Origin: Clostridia bacterium
GTDB lineage: Bacteria > Bacillota > Clostridia > TANB77 > CAG-508
NCBI GenBank assembly: GCA_900770385.1
Contig: CAAGKK010000023.1
Location: forward strand, 1-64,000
Direction of reading: 5' to 3'
Length of the DNA: 64,000 nucleotides
Shown here: positions 17,275-25,047 of the stretch, piece after piece
Numbering within the stretch: position 1 is the stretch's first letter
How the letters are laid out: each line of letters begins with the position of its first letter
Notes under the pieces: generated by a model
Databases searched by the model: none
What the model was told of the DNA's origin: nothing
The model's input: the letters and a program-made list of their open reading frames with translations, nothing else
Program-made: the position numbers and the translations under genes

Positions 17275-17281
17275 TGTCGAA
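17275..17281. promoter_or_regulatory. Candidate Spo0A box upstream of the spoIIA operon
   Basis: TGTCGAA matches the Spo0A-binding heptamer (TTCGACA on the other strand), about 100 nt before the spoIIAA start. spoIIA is a known direct Spo0A~P target with SigH in Bacillus and Clostridia. A TATAAT-like element at 17344-17349 is nearby; I do not see a convincing SigH -35. Confidence 0.5.
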
Positions 17282-17382
17282 AAGTTCTTATATTTCGCTA
17301 AAACTTCTACAAATTCGCTATTGGAAAAAATTACCATTAGAGTTATAATTTTTTTATTAAATAAAAAAGGAGGAGTTTGAGG

Positions 17383-17709
17383 TTGAATATTAACTATGTA
17401 AAAAAGGACAAGTCATTGGTTATTCAATTTACAGAAGAAATAGACCATCATACTACAGAAAAAATAAGGAGGAGAGCGGATTATGAAATTGAAAGATATA
17501 TTCCTAGAAAAATTATATTTGATTTTAATAAAGTTTCTTTTATGGACAGTGCAGGAATAGGATTAGTATTAGGAAGATATAAAAATGCAGTAGCATTAGG
17601 AGCAAAGGTAGAAATAATTAATGTAAATGAGGCAGTATATAAAATATTAAAAATGAGTGGAATAATAAGACTAATACCAGTAAAAAAGGAGGAGGTTGCA
17701 ACATGTTAA
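17383..17709 (+). CDS. spoIIAA: Anti-sigma-F factor antagonist SpoIIAA
   Basis: The 108-residue STAS-domain protein shows LVIQFTEEIDHHTTEKIRRR (residues about 13-32) and the phosphorylated serine in FMDSAGIGLVLGRYK (about 55-69). Unphosphorylated SpoIIAA releases SigF by binding SpoIIAB. The start is TTG at 17383, 9 nt after GGAGGAG; no ATG fits. The last 7 nt overlap the spoIIAB start. It is first in the spoIIAA-spoIIAB-sigF operon. Confidence 0.95.
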   Translation: MNINYVKKDKSLVIQFTEEIDHHTTEKIRRRADYEIERYIPRKIIFDFNKVSFMDSAGIGLVLGRYKNAVALGAKVEIINVNEAVYKILKMSGIIRLIPVKKEEVATC

Positions 17710-18179
17710 CAAAATATGATAATGAAATGAGTCTAGAGTTTTTAAGCAAATCATCAAATGAGGCTTTTGCAAGAATTGCAGTAGCAGCATTTGCTTCACA
17801 ATTAGATCCAACTATAGAAGAAATAGCAGACATAAAAACGGCAGTGTCAGAAGCAGTAACAAATTGCATTATACATGGGTATGAAGATACACAAGGAATA
17901 GTAAAAATACATAGTTACTTGCAAGATAACAGCATAATTATAGAAATATCAGATACAGGGAAAGGAATAGAAGATGTTGCATTAGCAAAAGAACCACTAT
18001 ACACATCAAAACCAAATTTAGAAAGGTCAGGAATGGGCTTTACAATTATGGAAAGCTTTATGGACGAATTAAATATTGAATCTGTATTAAATTTAGGCAC
18101 AAAAATTACAATGAAAAAAATAGTAAAAAAATCTAAAGATAAAATAAATAATGAAGAAAATATATGTACAACAGCCTAG
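17703..18179 (+). CDS. spoIIAB: Anti-sigma-F factor SpoIIAB (serine kinase)
   Basis: The 158-residue GHKL kinase binds SigF and phosphorylates SpoIIAA. N-box KTAVSEAVTNCIIHGYE (residues about 41-57), G1 box ISDTGKGIED (about 83) and G2 box RSGMGFTIMESFMD (about 103) are present. RBS GGAGGTTG is inside spoIIAA, and the 7-nt overlap gives coupled translation, as expected for partners that need fixed ratios. Confidence 0.97.
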   Translation: MLTKYDNEMSLEFLSKSSNEAFARIAVAAFASQLDPTIEEIADIKTAVSEAVTNCIIHGYEDTQGIVKIHSYLQDNSIIIEISDTGKGIEDVALAKEPLYTSKPNLERSGMGFTIMESFMDELNIESVLNLGTKITMKKIVKKSKDKINNEENICTTA

Positions 18180-18200
18180 AAATAGAAAGAGGTTACATAT

Positions 18201-18917
18201 ATGTACGATAATATTCAAAATATAAAACTAGCGCAAGCAGGAAGCGAAGAAGCAATGGAAAAACTAATAACTAATAATTCAGGTTTAGTTTGGAACATTG
18301 TAAAAAGATTTACTGGAAGAGGCTATGAATCAGAGGATTTATATCAAATAGGAACCATAGGTTTAATAAAAGCTATTAAAAGATTTGATACAAATTTAGA
18401 TGTACAATTATCAACTTATGCAGTTCCATATATATTAGGAGAAATAAAAAGATTTATAAGAGATGACGGAATTATAAAAGTAAGTAGGCAAATAAAAGAA
18501 TTAACAATAAAAATAAAACAAATACAAAAGCAATACTTAAATCAAAAAGGAGAAGAGATTTCTATTAATGAATTGGCCGAAATATTGGAAGTATCAAAAG
18601 AAGAAATTGCAGCAGCAATAGAATCTACAAACCCTGTGGATTCTATATATTCAAATGAAAATTCATCAGAGGATAGAAGTCTAATAGAAAAAATACCAAA
18701 TAAACAAGATGAATACAAAACTTTAATAGATAAAATATCAATAAGTGAAACTATGTCAGAACTAAATAAAAGAGAAAAAGAAATTATATTACTTCGTTTC
18801 TATAAAGAGCAAACGCAAAGTCAAGTTGGAAAAATATTAGGAATTACTCAAGTACAAGTATCAAGAATAGAAAAAAAGGTATTAGAAAAAATGAGAAATA
18901 AATTGGAGGCAGTATGA
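18201..18917 (+). CDS. sigF: RNA polymerase forespore sigma factor SigF
   Basis: The 238-residue sigma-70 family protein has region 2 (GLVWNIVKRFTGRGYESEDL, YQIGTIGLIKAIKRFD, about 28-68), region 3 and region 4 (LNKREKEIILLRFYKEQTQS, then QVGKILGITQVQVSRIEKKV). As the third gene after spoIIAA and spoIIAB it is SigF, the first forespore-specific sigma. RBS AAAGAGG is upstream. Its stop overlaps the spoIID start by 4 nt (ATGA). Confidence 0.97.
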   Translation: MYDNIQNIKLAQAGSEEAMEKLITNNSGLVWNIVKRFTGRGYESEDLYQIGTIGLIKAIKRFDTNLDVQLSTYAVPYILGEIKRFIRDDGIIKVSRQIKELTIKIKQIQKQYLNQKGEEISINELAEILEVSKEEIAAAIESTNPVDSIYSNENSSEDRSLIEKIPNKQDEYKTLIDKISISETMSELNKREKEIILLRFYKEQTQSQVGKILGITQVQVSRIEKKVLEKMRNKLEAV

Positions 18918-19910
18918 AAAAATTGACGGTATTAATAATAATATCTGTATTAATAATATTTTTAATTCCAATAATATTTGTAAAGAGAAAAAGTATTTCA
19001 GTGAATAATGAAAACAAAGATAAAATAGAAGAACTCGAGGTTGAAAAATATAATTATAGTGATTTTTCAAAAATAAAATTACTTCATAATAAAACAAATC
19101 AAGTAGAAGAAGTGAATTTAGATGAATACATAGCAAATGTAGTTTCAGCAGAAATGCCAGTAAAATACGAAATAGAGGCTTTAAAAGCTCAAGCAGTAGT
19201 AGCAAGAACATATACAATTTATAAAATAACAGTTTCTAAAAAACATAAAGAAGCAGATATATGTGATAGTAGTACATGTTGTCAGGCATGGATATCTAAA
19301 GAAGATAGGTTAAATAAATGGAAAAAGGAAGAAGCAACAGATAATTGGAACAAAATAATTAAAGCAGTTAATGAAACAAAAGGAAAAATAATTACTTATA
19401 ATGGAAAACCAATAAATGCTTTTTTTCATTCAAATAGTGGAGGAAAAACAGAGATACCATTTTATGTATGGGGTGGAGAAGGATATCCCTATTTACAAGT
19501 TGTAGAAACAGCTGGAGAAGAAGATTATTCACAATATAAGTCAGAAGTTGTTATTTCAAAAGATGAACTTAAAGAAAAAATAAAAGAAAAGCACGAAGAA
19601 TTTGAAATAGATTACAATGATGAAAATTGCATCAGTATAGACGAAAGAGATACAAGCAACAGAATAGTAACAGTTAAAATTGGAAACTTAAAATTATCTG
19701 GCGTGGAAGTAAGAAGTATACTTGGTCTTAGATCTGCAAATTTTCAAATTTCAATAGATAAAGATAATATAAAATTTGAAGTTATTCGGATATGGCCATG
19801 GTGTAGGAATGAGCCAAACAGGTGCAGATGCTCTTGCAAAACAAGGAAAAAATTATGAAGATATAATCAAACATTTTTATGTTGGAGTAAATATAATAGA
19901 TATGCAATAA
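18914..19910 (+). pseudogene. spoIID: spoIID with a frameshift near its 3' end
   Basis: The SpoIID family is a lytic transglycosylase of the engulfment machinery. The reading frame gives an N-terminal membrane anchor (residues 3-23), then LDEYIANVVSAEMPVKYEIE with the catalytic-type Glu, LKAQAVVARTYTIYKI, FFHSNSGGKTE and VWGGEGYPYL. At about 19787 the frame shifts: ATT CGG continues as RIWPWCRNEPNR and stops at 19858, while the +1 frame encodes the conserved end GYGHGVGMSQTGADALAKQG to a stop at 19910. One extra base, or two lost bases, restores the gene. It may be a sequencing error, because the rest is intact and the sporulation genes around it are whole. It is coupled to sigF by a 4-nt overlap. 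Confidence 0.85.
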
Positions 19911-19974
19911 AATTTGTATAAATTTTCATAAAAAGGAAATACTTAAAAATATAAAATATACAAGGAGGCTTTTT

Positions 19975-20748
19975 ATGAGAAGAGAGCAAAGAAAAAAACT
20001 AAAAACAGATTCAAATACATTTATTTATGTGGTTGGAGGAATATTAGTATTAGCGATTATTGCATTTATATTAAGTTTTGTTATTTATTCTAATAAGTTA
20101 AGTTCTACAGAAAAATTAGATACGCAATTCTTAGCACAAATGAATAATGATATATCAGAAAATACAACATCAGTAAGTACAAATATGGGAAAAACAGTAG
20201 AAGAGTCTAAAAATGAAATAGATAAAAATGAAAATACAAAAGAAGATTCTGAAAATAAAAAGGAAACTAATACGGTAAATATAAGCAAACAAGAAGAAAA
20301 AAAAGATAAATCTTCAAATAAAACAGAGGAAACAGAACCTAAATTTGAAAGTCCAATAGAAAGTTCAGATATTTCAAGAGAATTTGCTAAAGAAAATTTG
20401 GTGTATTCAGAAACTTTAAAAGAATGGATAACACATTTAGGAATAGATATAAAAGCTGAAAAAGCAACAGTTGTTAAAGCAGCAGAAGCTGGAACTGTAA
20501 AATCAATAAAAAATGATCCTAGGTATGGTCTAACAGTTATAATAGAACATAGTAAAGGATATACAACAGTTTATGCTAATTTGTTAACAACAGAATTTGT
20601 CTCAGAAGGAGAAAAAATAGAAAAAGGACAAACAATAGGAACTGTAGGAGATACAGCAGTATATGAAGTTGTTGATGATTCACATTTACATTTTGAAATA
20701 ATAAGAGATAGTGAAAATGTAAATCCATTAGATTATATAAAATTTTAA
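19975..20748 (+). CDS. SpoIIQ-like M23 metallopeptidase-domain protein
   Basis: The 257-residue protein has one N-terminal membrane helix (residues 15-40), a Glu/Lys/Asn-rich linker of ~75 residues, and a C-terminal LytM/M23 domain with both zinc motifs: HLGIDIKAEKAT (HxGxD) and the HLHFE end motif. In Bacillus, SpoIIQ lacks the metal site and pairs with SpoIIIAH; clostridial SpoIIQ keeps it, as here. Its place after spoIID fits an engulfment role. RBS AAGGAGG is upstream. An ordinary cell-wall endopeptidase is the alternative. Confidence 0.8.
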   Translation: MRREQRKKLKTDSNTFIYVVGGILVLAIIAFILSFVIYSNKLSSTEKLDTQFLAQMNNDISENTTSVSTNMGKTVEESKNEIDKNENTKEDSENKKETNTVNISKQEEKKDKSSNKTEETEPKFESPIESSDISREFAKENLVYSETLKEWITHLGIDIKAEKATVVKAAEAGTVKSIKNDPRYGLTVIIEHSKGYTTVYANLLTTEFVSEGEKIEKGQTIGTVGDTAVYEVVDDSHLHFEIIRDSENVNPLDYIKF

Positions 20749-20800
20749 TATAATTGACATTATAAATGAAAGAATGTTATATTAAAAAAGGGGATATAAA

Positions 20801-21328
20801 ATGGATAATATAAATGAAAAAATAAAAGTACTAATAAATGAAGAAAAGATAAATAATAGAATAGAAGAATTGGCAATGCAAATAGAACAAGATTACAAAA
20901 ATAAAGAAATAGTAATGGTATGTATACTAAAAGGAGCCGCTTACTTTGCAGTAGATTTATCTAAAAAAATTAAAAATAATATTATAATGGAATTTATGAA
21001 AGTGAGTAGTTATGGAAATGCAAAGAAATCTTCAGGCAATATAGAATTTGCATTAGATATTAGTGAATCTGTAAAAGGAAAAGATATAATAATAGTAGAA
21101 GATATTATAGATACAGGAAATACTTTAAATTATTTAACAGATTATTTAAAAAAGAAAGAACCTAATTCAATAAAAATATGTGTGTTGCTAGATAAAAAAT
21201 CAAGAAGAAAAATAGATGTTCCAGTAGATTATGTGGGCTTTGAGATAGAAGATAAATTTGTATTAGGTTATGGATTAGACTATGAAGGTGGATATAGAAA
21301 TATTCCATATATAGGTTATGTAGAATAA
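20801..21328 (+). CDS. hpt: Hypoxanthine phosphoribosyltransferase
   Basis: The 175-residue protein is a purine-salvage PRTase that makes IMP/GMP from hypoxanthine/guanine and PRPP. It has VCILKGAAYFAVDLSKKI (PPi loop region), FMKVSSYGNAKKSSG (flexible loop) and the PRPP-binding motif IIIVEDIIDTGNTLNYL (about residues 89-105), and ends LGYGLDYEGGYRNIPYIG, typical of HPRT. AAAAAGGGGAT precedes the start; TTGACA with TATATT lies about 40 nt upstream. A terminator follows. Confidence 0.96.
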   Translation: MDNINEKIKVLINEEKINNRIEELAMQIEQDYKNKEIVMVCILKGAAYFAVDLSKKIKNNIIMEFMKVSSYGNAKKSSGNIEFALDISESVKGKDIIIVEDIIDTGNTLNYLTDYLKKKEPNSIKICVLLDKKSRRKIDVPVDYVGFEIEDKFVLGYGLDYEGGYRNIPYIGYVE

Positions 21329-21330
21329 AA

Positions 21331-21371
21331 TAAAAAATCAGCTTAAAATAATATGTTTTAAGCTGATTTTT
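21331..21371 (+). terminator. Rho-independent terminator after hpt
   Basis: AAAAAATCAGCTTAAAA pairs with TTTTAAGCTGATTTTTT around AATATG. Confidence 0.9.
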
Positions 21372-21437
21372 TATCGGAAAATTTCTCATTTCCTACTGTA
21401 AACACATGCAATTTGTATGCACAATAGCATGTAATAG

Positions 21438-22238
21438 TTATTTTTGATGTATATCAATTTGAGTATAAGGAATAGTTATATTTCTATTATCTAATTCTAA
21501 CTTTATAATTCTTAAAGCAGATCTCTTAACAGACAATTTATGTTCTGGAGAACAATATAATAATAATCTATAAATTACAGCAGAATCAGCAAATTCATTT
21601 ATACCAACATATTTTGCATCTTTAACATTTTCTATATTTTTAATTTCAGTAATAATTGTATCTATTATTTCTTCCATATAAGTAGTATTTTCTTCGTAAG
21701 GAAGAGGAATATCAACAACTAATTGATCTGATAACTTTAATGCTTGCATTATATTTCTATTTGCAATTACCAAAACATTTTCATTATTTACATCTCTTAA
21801 TTTTGTAGATTTTACACCTAACTCAATAACTTCACCTTCAAAATCATCAAGCTTTAATATATCACCAACAGAAAAATAATCATCTACAATTATATTAAAT
21901 CCCATAATAATATCTTTTAATGCATCTTGAAGAGAAAGACCAATAATTACTGAAAGTACTCCAACACCGGCTATAATAGAATTTACATTAAATCCTAATA
22001 ATTGTAATACAAACAATATAAAAATAATTATAACAATATAATTAATAATATGATTTGTAAGTTTTAGGTATGTAATCTTTTTCTTATATCCTTTAGGAGC
22101 AGTAGAACGAACTCTTTTTATTGCATTACTAAAGATTTTGTTTTTAGCTTTTTGAATTATAAATACAATAATAAATGTTATAACAATAACAAGTAAGTGA
22201 TCATTAGTAAAAAAACTTTTAAAATTTTCTAAATTCAT
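21438..22238 (-). CDS. mscS: Small-conductance mechanosensitive channel (MscS family)
   Basis: The 266-residue protein has three membrane helices (residues about 10-30, 55-75 and 80-105), the pore helix with LQDALKDIIMGFNIIVDDYF, and the beta domain with GDILKLDDFEGEVIELGVKSTKLRD. It releases small osmolytes on hypo-osmotic shock. I start it at ATG 22238, 8 nt after GAGAGG; an in-frame ATG at 22253 overlaps that RBS. It is monocistronic and convergent with hpt. Confidence 0.93.
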   Translation of the reverse strand: MNLENFKSFFTNDHLLVIVITFIIVFIIQKAKNKIFSNAIKRVRSTAPKGYKKKITYLKLTNHIINYIVIIIFILFVLQLLGFNVNSIIAGVGVLSVIIGLSLQDALKDIIMGFNIIVDDYFSVGDILKLDDFEGEVIELGVKSTKLRDVNNENVLVIANRNIMQALKLSDQLVVDIPLPYEENTTYMEEIIDTIITEIKNIENVKDAKYVGINEFADSAVIYRLLLYCSPEHKLSVKRSALRIIKLELDNRNITIPYTQIDIHQK

Positions 22239-22423
22239 AAAATTACCTCTCATAATATTATATATTATTTATATATCAAAATAAAAAACATGTGTCAATG
22301 GAAAAGGTGTTTTTTTTGACAGTATTAAAGTTTAAAATACATGTTTGACTTTAATGTACAATTAATATATACTTATTATGAAGTCGTTAGAACTTTAAGC
22401 AACAATCTAAAGGAGGAACGAGT

Positions 22424-22678
22424 ATGCTTGAGAGAGAAGTAAAACCTTTTACAATGTGGAAACACTTTAAAGGAAGTAGGGCATTCGTGATCACAGTAGC
22501 TGTACATAGTGAAACAGGTGAAAAACTAGTTGTTTACAATTGTATGGATAATAATGGTAAAACAAATCATAAAGATGGTATTTATGCAAGACCATTAAAT
22601 ATGTTTTTATCAGAAGTTGATCACGAAAAATATCCAAATGCAACTCAAAAGTATCGTTTTGAAGAGATTAAAGACTAA
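22424..22678 (+). CDS. DUF1653 family protein
   Basis: The 84-residue protein matches DUF1653-type small proteins: EREVKPFTMWKHFKGS near the start corresponds to the family's YRHFKG motif, followed by VAVHSETGEKLVVYN and GIYARPLNMFLSEVDHEKYP. Its function is not known. RBS AAAGGAGGAACGAGT is strong. Codon use is somewhat richer in GC than its neighbours. It is the first gene of the accessory region and has its own terminator. Confidence 0.85.
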   Translation: MLEREVKPFTMWKHFKGSRAFVITVAVHSETGEKLVVYNCMDNNGKTNHKDGIYARPLNMFLSEVDHEKYPNATQKYRFEEIKD

Positions 22679-22697
22679 ATTTTAGGATTTAATTCTG

Positions 22698-22732
22698 GAC
22701 TAGGGCTCCAAAAAAGCTCTAGTCAATTTTTT
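22698..22732 (+). terminator. Terminator after the DUF1653 gene
   Basis: GACTAGGGCT pairs with AGCTCTAGTC (one G-U pair) around CCAAAAA, then AATTTTTT. Confidence 0.8.
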
Positions 22733-22780
22733 GTCAATGGGTTGTCAATGGGGACGGAGAATTTTGGCACCCATTGACAA
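22732..22780. repeat. REP-family repeat (TGTCAATGGGGACGGAG core), solo copy 1
   Basis: TTGTCAATGGG at the left and CCCATTGACAA at the right are inverted. The inner part has TGTCAATGGGGACGGAG and TTTTGGCAC. It matches the ends of the Y1-transposase element at 38195-39049. A GNAT gene remnant follows directly. Confidence 0.8.
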
Positions 22781-22787
22781 AGACACT

Positions 22788-22874
22788 GCCAATCCTAATT
22801 CGGTTAGTTTAGTAAAAAAACTGGACTTTGAATATGACTTAGCATATAATATTTATAATCCTAAGGTGAGGTGA
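22788..22874 (+). pseudogene. C-terminal remnant of a GNAT acetyltransferase gene
   Basis: The frame reads ANPNSVSLVKKLDFEYDLAY then NIYNPKVR and stop. N-x-x-S-x-x-L-x-x-K-x-G/D-F is the acetyl-CoA-binding end of GNAT domains. The first ~85% of the gene is missing and is replaced by the REP repeat at 22732-22780, so the repeat insertion or a deletion next to it removed the gene body. Confidence 0.55.
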
Positions 22875-22881
22875 TTGAAAA

Positions 22882-23661
22882 ATGAAAAATTTAAGTAAAG
22901 AAATAGAAAAATTAGTAGAAGATTCAAATGAAAATGTTTCGATTTTAATTAAAGAATTAAATTCAGATTGTGATATATATAACTTTAATAGTACTAAAAA
23001 ATTAGTATCTGCTTCAATAATTAAAGTACCCATAATGTTAGCAATTTTAAATGAGATTAAAAATGGAAAAGCAAATTTAAACGATATGGTTTTAGTTACA
23101 AAAAATGATATACTATATGATACTGAAGTATTTGAGAATGGAGAAAAAAATTATTCAATAAACGAATTAATTAATTGGATGATAATCGAATCAGATAATA
23201 CTGCAACAAATGTATTGTTAAGACATTTTGGTATGGAAAATGTTAATCATTATATTGCCAATGTTTTAAAAGTGAAATCTACATATTTACAAAGATATAT
23301 GTTAGACGAAAAAGCTATAGAAAATGGATTAAATAATTATATGAGCCAAAAAGATATGTTGGATATTTTTACACTCTTATTTAATAAAAAGATTTTAAAT
23401 GAAAAGTTATGTGACATTGCTATAAATATATTATATAATCAACGCTGCCAAAACCAAATAATGAGATATATTTTTGAACCTATAAAGTTTGCTCATAAAA
23501 CTGGAGTACTTGATTACTTAAATCACGATGTTGGAGTAATAAGTATTAATAACAAAATGTTTTATATCGGCATTTCTATATACAACTCAAATAATAAGAA
23601 AGGCAATAAAAAATTAATTGGTAATATAGGAAAGAAAATGTATGATTATTTAATTAATTAG
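22882..23661 (+). CDS. Class A beta-lactamase-like serine hydrolase without signal peptide
   Basis: The 259-residue protein has the three motifs of the fold: SxxK in VSASIIKVPIML (residues about 41-44), SDN in IESDNTATNVLL (about 113), and KTG in AHKTGVLDYLNHD (about 210). The omega-loop Glu166 motif (ExxN) is not present; MLDEKAIENGLNNYMSQKDM occupies its place. There is no N-terminal hydrophobic segment, so it is probably cytoplasmic. It therefore may be a DD-peptidase-like or esterase-like hydrolase, not a resistance enzyme. RBS AAGGTGAGGTG overlaps the end of the GNAT remnant. It has its own terminator. Confidence 0.8.
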   Translation: MKNLSKEIEKLVEDSNENVSILIKELNSDCDIYNFNSTKKLVSASIIKVPIMLAILNEIKNGKANLNDMVLVTKNDILYDTEVFENGEKNYSINELINWMIIESDNTATNVLLRHFGMENVNHYIANVLKVKSTYLQRYMLDEKAIENGLNNYMSQKDMLDIFTLLFNKKILNEKLCDIAINILYNQRCQNQIMRYIFEPIKFAHKTGVLDYLNHDVGVISINNKMFYIGISIYNSNNKKGNKKLIGNIGKKMYDYLIN

Positions 23662-23757
23662 AATAAGAGGTATGAAAATTATAATAATATAATTTGTATG
23701 AGAGTACAAATTCATTGTTGGCTGGATGTAAATTTCACTCTAATATTTAAAAAATAT

Positions 23758-23799
23758 AAAAAGAGGATTAAATTATTTTGATAATTTTTCCTCTTTTTT
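23758..23799 (+). terminator. Terminator after the serine hydrolase gene
   Basis: AAAAAGAGGA pairs with TCCTCTTTTTT; the AT-rich loop is about 21 nt and can extend the stem. Confidence 0.75.
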
Positions 23800-23866
23800 G
23801 CTGGTTAATTAAATAAAAACTCACGAATTTCACAGTTAGTAAATTAATTTTATTTAGTAATCTCAA

Positions 23867-23902
23867 GGAAGTATGGAAAAAAAATGTATTATAATGTATA
23901 AT
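23867..23902 (+). promoter_or_regulatory. Shared accessory promoter, member P1
   Basis: GGAAGTATGG begins exactly 30 nt before TATAAT (23897-23902). It precedes the C15-HAD-MFS unit. It is one of seven aligned copies (P1 23867, P7 29895, P2 33040, P3 35358, P4 39204, P5 41357, P6 42994). Confidence 0.65.
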
Positions 23903-23942
23903 TATAATAGTTTTAAAGCGTGAATTTAGTTAGGAGGTAGTA

Positions 23943-24404
23943 ATGAATATTTTATATACTGCTTTTAATGGCAAAGATAATTCATCTAAAATATTGTTAG
24001 ATAATATTAAAACTTTAGATGAAAATAAATTATATTTAAGAAATAGCTTTATTACGAGTGTTAAACAATTACAAAAGAAAATTAAATTAGATAACTATGA
24101 TTTAATTGTTTCATTTGGTCAAGCACCATTAGAACAAGATAATATTAGAATAGAAGTTGTTGGTAAAAATATAACTGAAATTTATGAAAGTGATTTTGAT
24201 TATTCGAAATTAAAAGAAAAATTAGAAAAGAATAATTATAAAACTGATGTATCAAGAGACGCAGGAAATTATTATTGCAACAACATTTTTTTTAATGGAC
24301 TTAAATATATAAAAGAAAATGACTTGAAATGTAAAATGATTTTTATTCATATTCCATTTATAGATAAAATTGGCAATATAGAAGATTTATCAAAGTTATT
24401 TTAA
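23943..24404 (+). CDS. Pyroglutamyl-peptidase I-like protein (peptidase C15 family)
   Basis: The 153-residue protein keeps the C15 active-site pattern: the Glu in FGQAPLEQDNIRIEVVGKN (about residue 72), the Cys in SRDAGNYYCNNIFFNGLKYI (about 108) and the His in MIFIHIPFIDKI (about 138). Family enzymes remove N-terminal pyroglutamate and are usually ~200-215 residues; this one is shorter, losing sequence between the N-terminal strand and the Glu motif. It is the first gene of a three-gene unit with a HAD protein and an MFS transporter. RBS TAGGAGGTAGTA is strong. Substrate may differ from classical pyroglutamyl peptides. Confidence 0.75.
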   Translation: MNILYTAFNGKDNSSKILLDNIKTLDENKLYLRNSFITSVKQLQKKIKLDNYDLIVSFGQAPLEQDNIRIEVVGKNITEIYESDFDYSKLKEKLEKNNYKTDVSRDAGNYYCNNIFFNGLKYIKENDLKCKMIFIHIPFIDKIGNIEDLSKLF

Positions 24405-24438
24405 TTAAAAAAGTTTTTAATACCAAAAGGAGTTTAAT

Positions 24439-25029
24439 ATGAGAATTGGAATAGACATAGACGGCGTTTTAACTGAAGAAAAGAAATATATTATAGACTA
24501 CGGAACGAAGTTTTTTATAGAAAATAATATTTCATACACAATTAATGATGACAATTTTTACGGACAAGAAATTTTTGGTGTCACCAAAGAACAATATAAA
24601 AAATTTTTAAATAATTATATATTTGAATATTCAAAAAATGTAAAAGTTAGACCATTTGCATCAGAAATTATAAAAAAATTAAAAAAAGAACATGAAGTAT
24701 TTATTATAACTGCTCGTGATCTTACCACTTATGAAAATAAATATCAAATAAAAATGCAACAGATAGTAAAAAAATGGCTTTACGATAATGATATTTTATA
24801 TGATGAAATAATATTTAGCAAAAATAAAGACATTATTTGTGAAGAAAAAGAAATTGATATTATGATTGAAGATAATCCAGAAAACATAATAGCAATTTCT
24901 AAAAAAATACCGGTTATATGTTATAACAATATATACAACAGAAAGATTTGCAATAATAATGTTTATAGATGTTTTAGTTGGTATGATATATATAATAAAA
25001 TTAACAATCTATACAGTGCTAAAAATTAA
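24439..25029 (+). CDS. HAD-superfamily hydrolase (5'-nucleotidase-like)
   Basis: The 196-residue protein has HAD motif I GIDIDGVLTEEKK (residues 4-16), motif II VFIITARDLTTYE (about 92), a lysine in FSKNKDIICEE and motif IV IDIMIEDNPENIIAI (about 147). The DIDGVLT form and helical cap resemble the 5'(3')-deoxyribonucleotidase/NT5C-like group. It lies 34 bp after the C15 gene and 18 bp before the MFS gene. It is related to the HAD domains at 26360 and 35433. The phosphate ester it cleaves is unknown. Confidence 0.82.
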   Translation: MRIGIDIDGVLTEEKKYIIDYGTKFFIENNISYTINDDNFYGQEIFGVTKEQYKKFLNNYIFEYSKNVKVRPFASEIIKKLKKEHEVFIITARDLTTYENKYQIKMQQIVKKWLYDNDILYDEIIFSKNKDIICEEKEIDIMIEDNPENIIAISKKIPVICYNNIYNRKICNNNVYRCFSWYDIYNKINNLYSAKN

Positions 25030-25047
25030 AACTTACAAGGAGGAAGA

